Shown: piece after piece, positions 26,971 through 35,147 of the stretch
Numbering within the stretch: the stretch's first letter is position 1
How the letters are laid out: every line of letters begins with the position of its first letter
Assembly: GCA_001770325.1 (NCBI GenBank)
Contig: MEQT01000292.1
Span: 1-35,147 of the forward strand
Direction: 5' to 3'
Length of the DNA: 35,147 nucleotides
Origin: Betaproteobacteria bacterium RIFCSPLOWO2_02_64_14
GTDB lineage: Bacteria; Pseudomonadota; Gammaproteobacteria; Burkholderiales; SG8-41
The notes under the pieces: model-generated
Told to the model about the DNA's origin: nothing
Seen by the model: only the letters and a program-made list of their open reading frames with translations
The model's database searches: none
Position numbers and translations under genes: made by a program

Positions 26971-27033
26971 CCGCATTCGTCGGGGCCAGCGCGGCCCGGC
27001 TTGCGCTATCATGCGCGCAGGAAGGAGCCGGAA

Positions 27034-27999
27034 GTGCTCATCAACTGCGCCGCATACCAGGACGGCAGGAAGCTCGCCGATATCGGCAAGCACGACATCC
27101 ACAGCTACCTCAACCGCCCCGGCTGCTTCGTCTGGGTAGCGCTGAAGGACGCGACCCCCGACGAACTCGCCGACATGCAGCGCGAGTTCGGCCTGCACGA
27201 ACTCGCGGTGGAGGACGCGAGCCACGGCCACCAGCGTCCGAAACTCGAGGAATACGGCGACTCGCTATTCGCCGTCGTACGCACGGTCGAATACGTCGGG
27301 GAGGAACTCAACGTCGGCGAAGTGCATATCTTCGTCGGCAGGAACTACGTGCTGTCGACGCGCAATCGCACCCGCGAGGGATTCGCCAGCGTGCGCGAGC
27401 GCTGTGAGCGCGAGCCGCAGCTACTCAAGCTCGGCGCGGGCTTCGTGCTCTATGCGCTCATCGACACGGTGGTGGACCGCTATTTCCCCGTGTTGGAAGA
27501 CCTGGAAGACGATCTCGAGCGGGTGGAGCGGCGCATCTTTTCGGGAGCGCCGGCGCGGGAGAACATCGAGCAACTCTACGCCCTCAAGCAGAAGCTGATG
27601 GAACTCAAGCACGCGGCGGGACCCCTGCAGGAGACCGCGGGCAAGCTCTACGGCGGGCGGGTGCCGGAAGTGTGCCTTGGCACCCAGGACTATTTTCGCG
27701 ACGTCTACGACCACCTGCTGCGCATCAACCAGTCGATCGACAGCCTGCGCGAGATGGTGACGACCGCGATCTCGGTGAACCTGTCGCTGATCACGCTGGG
27801 GGAGAACCAGACCACCAAGCAGCTCGCGGCTTACGCGGCTCTCGTCGCCGTACCCACCATGATCGCCGGCGTCTACGGCATGAATTTCGATTACATGCCG
27901 GAAATCAAGTGGGTATGGGGCTACCCTTTCGCCGTCGGCCTCATGGTGGTGATCGACGTCTATCTCTTCGTCCGCTTCCGCAAGGCGGGGTGGCTCTAA
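27034..27999 (+). CDS. corA: Magnesium/cobalt transporter CorA family
   Basis: A 321-residue CorA-type channel. I place the start at GTG 27034 (VLINCAAYQDGRKL), with AGGAAGGAG upstream; the track start 11 codons earlier lacks such a site. The N-terminal cytoplasmic alpha/beta domain is followed by the long helix that forms the funnel (LEDDLERVERRIF, YALKQKLMELKHA), then two C-terminal membrane helices. The first ends in the selectivity motif YGMNFDYMPE. It imports Mg2+ or related divalent cations as a pentamer in the inner membrane. Confidence 0.93.
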   Translation: MLINCAAYQDGRKLADIGKHDIHSYLNRPGCFVWVALKDATPDELADMQREFGLHELAVEDASHGHQRPKLEEYGDSLFAVVRTVEYVGEELNVGEVHIFVGRNYVLSTRNRTREGFASVRERCEREPQLLKLGAGFVLYALIDTVVDRYFPVLEDLEDDLERVERRIFSGAPARENIEQLYALKQKLMELKHAAGPLQETAGKLYGGRVPEVCLGTQDYFRDVYDHLLRINQSIDSLREMVTTAISVNLSLITLGENQTTKQLAAYAALVAVPTMIAGVYGMNFDYMPEIKWVWGYPFAVGLMVVIDVYLFVRFRKAGWL

Positions 28000-28045
28000 C
28001 GGCGCATCGCGTCAGGGCCGGCTCACGCTGCGGCCGCGCGCCGAG

Positions 28046-28615
28046 TCAACTGCGAATCGCCTCAAGCCAGCGCGTCACTTGTTCCGCGTTCTGGTCGGGC
28101 GGGAATACCGGGTAGAACACCTTCTCGATCGTGCCATCGCGGAGGATGAGCGTGAGGCGTTTGATCAGCGTCATGCCGTCGACCGAGAAGGTCGGCAGCT
28201 TGAGCGCCCGCGCAAATGCGAGCTTCTCGTCAGAGAGCAGATCGAACGGCAGGTGCAGCCGCTCGGCCGCTTCGCGCTGATAGGCGCTGTCCTGGGTGCT
28301 CAGGCCGAACACCTCGCCCACACCAAGACCGCGCAGTTCCTGGTAGTGATCGCGGAAGGCGCACGACTGGGGGGTGCAGCCGCGCGCGCCGGGAATCTGG
28401 TTCCAGCCCGCCGGCACCTCGCGGTCCGGGCGGCCGGTGCGTGGATAGCAATAGACGACCGTGCGGCCGGCGAGTTGCGAGAGATCAACGCCCCGCCCGC
28501 CGGTCGAAACGAGCGGCACGGACGGCAGCCGTAGGCCCGCAAGATGCGCGCACGCACCGTCGTCAACGGGCCGCGGCAGGTCCTTCGGCAGTTCGTAGAG
28601 ATTGTCGCTGCGCAT
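28046..28615 (-). CDS. Peroxiredoxin, Bcp/PrxQ-like
   Basis: A 189-residue redoxin. The thioredoxin-like fold begins at LAGLRLPSVPLVSTGGRGVDLSQLAGRTVVYCYP. The active site GARGCTPQSCAFRDHYQEL has peroxidatic Cys in GCT and a second Cys five positions on, the arrangement of 1-Cys/2-Cys PrxQ proteins. VFGLSTQDSAYQREAAERLHLPFDLLSDE is typical. The segment between the P and the active site (RTGRPDREVPAGWNQIPGARGC) is longer than in classic Bcp, where the motif reads PKDNTPGCT, so it is a divergent subgroup. It reduces hydroperoxides. Convergent with corA. Confidence 0.85.
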   Translation of the reverse strand: MRSDNLYELPKDLPRPVDDGACAHLAGLRLPSVPLVSTGGRGVDLSQLAGRTVVYCYPRTGRPDREVPAGWNQIPGARGCTPQSCAFRDHYQELRGLGVGEVFGLSTQDSAYQREAAERLHLPFDLLSDEKLAFARALKLPTFSVDGMTLIKRLTLILRDGTIEKVFYPVFPPDQNAEQVTRWLEAIRS

Positions 28616-28646
28616 GCGCGGGAGACGCGTCGTGAAACGGAAACGA

Positions 28647-28850
28647 CTATACGGGACGCGCGCCCTGCGCCGCCTTTCTCAGCCCCATCACGCGCTTGAA
28701 GCAATCCGGACAGGCATAGCGAACACCGCCCCCGAAACGGGTGCGGGACAGCGGCCGCATCGTCGACGCCTCAACGAGGCGCCGGCATTCCGGGCAGCGT
28801 TTGATCTTTGATGGATCCTTGCTCAAATTGTGGCCTTTGGGATCCGGCAA
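28647..28850 (-). CDS. Small zinc-ribbon-like hypothetical protein
   Basis: A 67-residue frame with two CxxC pairs (RCPECRRLV and YACPDCFKRV) about 25 residues apart, the pattern of a zinc ribbon, with basic residues between. The only full-length start is TTG at 28850, preceded by an AGG-rich stretch; a later start would remove the first CxxC. It lies between the peroxiredoxin and dapE on the same strand. The cysteine pattern supports a real gene; no function can be assigned. Confidence 0.5.
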   Translation of the reverse strand: MPDPKGHNLSKDPSKIKRCPECRRLVEASTMRPLSRTRFGGGVRYACPDCFKRVMGLRKAAQGARPV

Positions 28851-28877
28851 TCCTCATTCCCCTGTCGCGTTCATCCG

Positions 28878-31074
<2,197 letters not shown>

Positions 31075-31078
<4 letters not shown>

Positions 31079-32043
31079 GAGTTCGTGTCACCTTGCTACC
31101 CGTCGCGGCGGCGCTTGCGCTCGCCGCGCTGTCTGCGCCGGCCCAGACCTATCCCCAGAGGTCGGTTCGCATCATCGTGCCGTATGCCGCCGGCGGCAAT
31201 ACCGATATCACGGCGCGGGCGATCGGCGCCAAGCTCACGGAAGTGTTCGGCCAGCAGGTGATCGTCGACAACCGCCCGGGCGGCGCAACCAATATCGGTT
31301 CCGAACTCGCAGCCAAGGCGCCGCCCGACGGCTACACGCTGTTCATGGGCGGTGCATCCAATGCGATCAACATGACGCTTTTTGCGAAGCCACCGTATGA
31401 GACGTTGCGTGATTTCGCCCCTGTCGTCCTGTGTGTCAAGGGGGCAAACGTGCTATCGGTGCACCCTTCATTGCCGGCGAAGACTCTGAAGGAGCTGATC
31501 GCGCTCGCCAAGGCGCAGCCCGGGAAGCTCAATTTCGCCTCCAGTGGAATCGGCGGCTCCAACCAGATGGCGGGCGAACTGCTGAAAATGATGGCAGGCA
31601 TCAACATGGTGCACGTGCCGTACAAAGGCAACGCGCCGGCGCTGGTCGACACCATCGCGGGCAATGTCCACATGATCTTCAGCGGCGTGCCCGCGCTGGT
31701 GCCGCACATCAATTCGGGGCGGCTGCGTGCAATTGCGATCGGGAGCCTCAAGCGCTTCCAGGCGATCCCTGCTGTTCCGACGTTCGACGAGTCGGGGCTC
31801 AAGGGCTACGAGGCCACCACCTGGTTCGGACTGTTCGCACCGGTCAAGACCCCGAAGGACATCGTCGCGCGCCTCAACACCGAGATCGGCAAAATCCTGG
31901 GTGGTGCCGACATCAAGGGGCGCTTCATCAACGACGGCCTCGAACCGATCGGCGGCACGCAGGAACAGTTCGCGCGCTTCATCCGCGAGGAAATCGACAA
32001 GTACGCGACGGTCATCAAGGCCGCCGGCATCAAACCGCTATGA
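31075..32043 (+). CDS. Bug/TctC family tripartite tricarboxylate transporter receptor
   Basis: A second Bug-type periplasmic receptor, 322 residues. Signal peptide MRVRVTLLPVAAALALAALSAPAQ precedes TYPQRSVRIIVPYAAGGNTDITARAIGAKL, VIVDNRPGGATNIG, FASSGIGGSNQMAGELLKMMAG and HVPYKGNAPA. It is overlapped by the dehydrogenase upstream and by the synthetase downstream (both ATGA). The pairing suggests uptake of a hydroxy- or keto-carboxylate that is then oxidised and activated to a CoA ester; that is inference. No TctA/TctB partners are in the window. Confidence 0.93.
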
Positions 32044-34154
32044 GCAGTGCCGGTTTTGCCCGCCTGTTCAATCCGCGGGCGATCGCGGTCGTCGGCGCTT
32101 CCGGCAATCCCGATCGCATCGGCGGCCAGCCGGTCAAGGTGCTGCAGGGCACCGGCTACCGCGGGGGGATCCATCCGGTCAATCCGAAGTACCCGAAGGT
32201 TTTCGGGCTGCCGTGCTTTCCCGATCTGGCGTCCGTGCCCAAGCCGTGCGATCTCGCCATCATCGCGGTGAATGCCGCGCTGGTGCCGCAGATGATCCGC
32301 GACTGCGGCGCGGCCGGGATTCCCTACGCCATCATCTTCTCCGCCGGCTTTCGCGAGATCGGAGCGCCGGGCGTCGCACTGGAAGAAGAGATCAAAGTCG
32401 CGGCCCACGATGCCAACGTGCGCTTCATCGGCCCCAACTGCATCGGCACCATGAATCTCATCGATCGTGTCTACTGCGGTTTCGGGCCGGGCTTCGCCGA
32501 CGCCGGCCTCAAGGCCGGCCCGGTCGCCTTCGTCTCGCAGAGCGGGGGGTTCGCGTTCAGCGTGGTCGCGCTCGCCGAGGCCGAAGGCGTGGGCTTCAAT
32601 TACATCGTGTCGGCGGGCAACGAAACCAGCATTACTTCGCTCGATCTCATCGCCGATTTCATCGAGCGCGACGATACCGAAGTCGTCGTGAGCTACATGG
32701 AAGGCATCACCGACGGCCGGCGGCTGCGCGAAATCGGGCGGCGCGCGCTGGAGCTCGGCAAGCCGATCCTGGTATGGAAAGTCGGCAACACCGACATGGG
32801 TCGCGCCGCAGCCGAATCGCACACCGCCAGCATGACCGCAGGTTACGCGCTCTACCGGGCCGCGTTCGAGGAGGGAGGTTTCATCGAGATCGGCGACGTG
32901 CACGACCTGGTCGATGGCGTGCGCGCATTCAGCGGCCGCCGCCTGCCGCGCGGGCCCAACCTCGGAGTGCTCACAACCTCGGGCGGTTCGGGCGTGCTCA
33001 TGGTCGACGCCGCGGACCGGCATGGCCTCAAGTTTCCCCGCCTCGCGCCCGAAACGCTGCGCGCCGTGAAGGAGATCGCGCCTCCGTATGCCTCGCTCGC
33101 CAATCCCGTGGACCTCACCGCGCAGGTGACCGGCAACGCCGAGTGGGTGAACCGCATCACGCGGCTCGTGCTCGCCGATCCCAACATCGATCAGCTCATC
33201 GTCCGCTACGGCTCGGTGCAGGGCGCCAAAGGCGAGGAGTGGGCCAATGGTCTGGCAGCGCTCGTGACGGAGGCTGAAAAACCCGTGCTCGTCGCGTGGA
33301 GCCGCGTCCCCGACCGCAGCGAACGCTCGGTCGAAGTCCTCGAACGGCACCGCATTCCATGGCTGATCACACCCACGCGCACTGCGGATGCGGCCGGAAT
33401 GCTCTACCAGTTCTCACGCAAGCGGGCGGCGCTTGAACAGCGCTGCAAGCGTTCCGGCGCGCGGGTCGTTGCGCCCCGCAACGTGCCCCTGCCCGCGCGC
33501 GCGCGACGGCTGTCGGAACACCAGTCCAAGGCGGTGCTTGCCGCATACGGCATCCCGGTCGCGACTGATGCGCTCATTGCGGTGGCGGGCGTCGCCCGTC
33601 TGAAGCGCGCCCCGATGCCTTTCCCGGTCGCGGTGAAAATCGATTCGCCGGACATCCCGCACAAGACCGAAGCCGGGGCGGTGCGGCTCAACGTCCGCAA
33701 CCTCCCGCAGTTGAAGCGCGCGGCGCGCGAGGTGGCGGCCGCGGCAAGGCAGTACGCGCCTAAGGCCGCCATACGCGGCGTGCTGGTGAGTGCGATGGCA
33801 TCGGGCGTCGAGGTAATCGCGGGAGCGACCAACGATCGCTTTTTCGGTCCCCTGGTCATGTTCGGGCTCGGCGGCATCTTTACCGAGTTGCTGCGTGAAG
33901 TGAGCTACCGCTTCGCGCCGTTTGACGTCGAGACCGCGCACGAGATGATCCGCGAGACGCGCGCCTGGCGGCTCCTCGCGGGCTACCGGGGCAAACCGCC
34001 CCTTGCGGTCGACGCCCTTGCCAACGCGCTCTCGCGCCTGTCGCTGCTCATCGCCGATCACGCCGACCGCATCGCCGAGATCGATATCAACCCGCTGTTC
34101 GTGAATGAGACGCGCGTGGTAGCGGCGGATGCGCTGGTGGTGTTGCGTCGCTGA
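32040..34154 (+). CDS. Acyl-CoA synthetase, NDP-forming (ADP-forming acetate-CoA ligase type, alpha-beta fusion)
   Basis: A 704-residue protein with both subunits of an ADP-forming acyl-CoA synthetase in one chain. Start ATG 32040 overlaps the Bug stop; the longer ORF reads through the receptor in the wrong frame. Domains: CoA-binding (FNPRAIAVVGASGNPDRIGGQPVKVL, about 1-130), ligase domains with the phospho-His segment ESHTASMTAGYALY (about His261), and C-terminal ATP-grasp (about 490-704; FPVAVKIDSPDIPHKTEAGAVRLN, GLGGIFTELL, IAEIDINPLFV). It joins a carboxylate to CoA using ATP, giving ADP and phosphate. Some relatives with extra GNAT domains are acetyltransferases, but none is present here. 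It probably acts on the substrate of the linked receptor. Confidence 0.92.
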   Translation: MSSAGFARLFNPRAIAVVGASGNPDRIGGQPVKVLQGTGYRGGIHPVNPKYPKVFGLPCFPDLASVPKPCDLAIIAVNAALVPQMIRDCGAAGIPYAIIFSAGFREIGAPGVALEEEIKVAAHDANVRFIGPNCIGTMNLIDRVYCGFGPGFADAGLKAGPVAFVSQSGGFAFSVVALAEAEGVGFNYIVSAGNETSITSLDLIADFIERDDTEVVVSYMEGITDGRRLREIGRRALELGKPILVWKVGNTDMGRAAAESHTASMTAGYALYRAAFEEGGFIEIGDVHDLVDGVRAFSGRRLPRGPNLGVLTTSGGSGVLMVDAADRHGLKFPRLAPETLRAVKEIAPPYASLANPVDLTAQVTGNAEWVNRITRLVLADPNIDQLIVRYGSVQGAKGEEWANGLAALVTEAEKPVLVAWSRVPDRSERSVEVLERHRIPWLITPTRTADAAGMLYQFSRKRAALEQRCKRSGARVVAPRNVPLPARARRLSEHQSKAVLAAYGIPVATDALIAVAGVARLKRAPMPFPVAVKIDSPDIPHKTEAGAVRLNVRNLPQLKRAAREVAAAARQYAPKAAIRGVLVSAMASGVEVIAGATNDRFFGPLVMFGLGGIFTELLREVSYRFAPFDVETAHEMIRETRAWRLLAGYRGKPPLAVDALANALSRLSLLIADHADRIAEIDINPLFVNETRVVAADALVVLRR

Positions 34155-34159
34155 GGAAG

Positions 34160-34240
34160 GGCGTGAGCCGTGATCCGGCCGTCTGCGTTTCCCCGCCCAC
34201 GCCCAAGAGGGTTCGTCGATTCACGGATCATGATTCACTC
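34160..34240. repeat. Intergenic inverted-repeat element, copy E
   Basis: Left arm GGGCGTGAGCCGTGATCCGG faces the right arm GATTCACGGATCATGATTCAC about 39 bases later. It has fewer heptads than copies B-D and no outer block that I can see. It lies between the acyl-CoA synthetase and acyl-CoA dehydrogenase genes on the same strand. Confidence 0.65.
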
Positions 34241-34310
34241 TGCAGTCCGCGAGATGCTTAAAATACCCGTCTCGCCACGTCGCATCCGGACCCTTTGACA
34301 AGGAACGCGC

Positions 34311-35147
34311 TTGTTTTTCGAAAACGTCGATTTCTCCGCGCTGGAGCTGCCGCCGCCGGCGCTGAAGCTGCGCGAGGAGGTGCGCGCGTTTCTCAGGGCC
34401 GAAGTCGCGGCGGGGTCGTTTGCGCCGCGCCTCGGTCATGCCGAGTTCGACGCCGAATTCACCCGCCGGATAGCAGCGCGCGGCTGGATCGGCATGACCT
34501 GGCCCAAGCGCTACGGCGGGCAGGAACGCCCGTACCTCGAGCGCTTTGTCGTCACCGAGGAGATGCTCGCCGCTGCCGCGCCCTGTGCAGCGCACTGGGC
34601 CGCTGACCGTCAGACCGGACCGAGCCTGCTGCGGCACGGTTCGGACTATCTCAAGGAGAAGTACCTGCCGGCAATCGCGCGCGGCGAATGCTATTTCGCG
34701 CTCGGGATGAGCGAACCGAATTCCGGTTCGGACCTCGCTTCGGTGCGCACGCGCGCGGAGCGCGTCGCCGGCGGCTGGCGCGTCACCGGGCAGAAGGTGT
34801 GGACCAGCTGGGCGCACAGGGCGCACGCTTTCTTCGTCCTGTGCCGCACCTCGCCCGACAGCGGCGACCGTCACCAGGGACTGTCGCAACTCGTCGTCGA
34901 ACTCAAGTCTCCCGGCGTCACGGTGCGACCGATCCCGTTCATGGACGGCCGCCAGAGTTTCAACGAGGTCTTCCTGGACAACGTCTTCGTGCCGGACGAG
35001 AGCGTGGTGGGCGAGATCGGACAGGGATGGAAGCAGGTGACCTCGGAACTTGCGCTGGAGCGCAGCGGGCCGGAGCGTTACATGACGACGTTTCCGCTGC
35101 TGGTGGAATTGATCCGGCGCCTGGGTGCGGCGCCCGACGCCCGCGCG
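34311..35147 (+). CDS. Acyl-CoA dehydrogenase family protein, N-terminal part (cut by window end)
   Basis: Not in the ORF track because it has no stop in the window. The frame starts at TTG 34311 (LFFENVDFSALELPPPALKLREEVRAFL), with AAGGA six bases before, and runs 279 codons to the edge. Visible family blocks are GWIGMTWPKRYGG near 58, the FAD/substrate loop CYFALGMSEPNSGSDLASVRTRAER (about 127-151), KVWTSWAHRA, and FNEVFLDNVFVPDESVVGEIGQGWKQ. It oxidises an acyl-CoA at C2-C3 with FAD. The C-terminal helical domain with the catalytic base is outside the window. It follows the acyl-CoA synthetase, suggesting one pathway. Confidence 0.92.
   Translation, partial: MFFENVDFSALELPPPALKLREEVRAFLRAEVAAGSFAPRLGHAEFDAEFTRRIAARGWIGMTWPKRYGGQERPYLERFVVTEEMLAAAAPCAAHWAADRQTGPSLLRHGSDYLKEKYLPAIARGECYFALGMSEPNSGSDLASVRTRAERVAGGWRVTGQKVWTSWAHRAHAFFVLCRTSPDSGDRHQGLSQLVVELKSPGVTVRPIPFMDGRQSFNEVFLDNVFVPDESVVGEIGQGWKQVTSELALERSGPERYMTTFPLLVELIRRLGAAPDARA

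Noticed and set aside
31431-32039. Upstream part of the 907-residue ORF reaching into the Bug receptor
   Set aside because: It overlaps the receptor in another frame; the synthetase starts at ATG 32040 in a normal ATGA overlap.
31806-33350. 514-residue minus-strand ORF opposite the acyl-CoA synthetase
   Set aside because: Antisense shadow with no ribosome site or family motif.

Overview
The window is high-GC DNA (Shine-Dalgarno starts, many GTG and ATGA/GTGA overlaps) from a bacterium that looks like an environmental betaproteobacterium of the Burkholderiales type. The reasons are two orphan Bug/TctC-family periplasmic binding proteins, FCD-type GntR control, MmgE/PrpD and DUF1932 dehydrogenases, and an acyl-CoA-centred metabolism. 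This placement is an inference from gene content. I see no phage, insertion sequence, CRISPR array, rRNA or tRNA.

Layout. (1) 1-7973, + strand: a tightly coupled operon with a Tat-exported family-5 binding protein, two DppB/DppC-like permeases, a fused double ATPase, an allophanate hydrolase and an FCD-GntR regulator; it probably imports an amide or short peptide-like compound and releases its nitrogen. (2) 8018-9676, - strand: an SDR oxidoreductase, two hairpins, then a separate unit with an AT-rich promoter region, a cyclic-di-GMP-I (GEMM) riboswitch with a recognisable terminator platform, and a stand-alone cyclic-nucleotide-binding protein. A short decayed copy of the SDR 3' end lies just past the latter gene. 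(3) 9834-15627: a Bug receptor with a MazG-like NTP-PPase, a DUF1932 dehydrogenase with an unknown protein, MmgE/PrpD, two genes with clean in-frame internal deletions (histidine phosphatase; isocitrate-lyase/PEP-mutase), and a methylmalonyl-CoA-epimerase-like VOC protein. (4) 15754-22731, - strand: methylmalonyl-CoA mutase, MeaB GTPase, and carboxylase beta and alpha subunits. With the VOC protein this is a complete propionyl-CoA to succinyl-CoA route. (5) 22876-28850: leuC and leuD split by a large inverted repeat, a CDF metal exporter, a DUF3750 protein, CorA, a Bcp/PrxQ-like peroxiredoxin and a small zinc-ribbon protein. (6) 28878-35147: dapE, then a coupled + strand set of D-2-hydroxyacid dehydrogenase, Bug receptor and ADP-forming acyl-CoA synthetase, and finally an acyl-CoA dehydrogenase cut by the window end.

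Two layers of non-coding structure stand out. The riboswitch joins a c-di-GMP input to a gene whose product is itself predicted to bind a cyclic nucleotide. Separately, a family of five intergenic elements built from GTGANCC heptads facing each other as inverted repeats (some flanked by GCGTTCATCG-type outer arms) sits at gene 3' ends, including inside the mutase/carboxylase operon and between leuC and leuD. A different heptad array (CCTTCNN) separates the two carboxylase genes.
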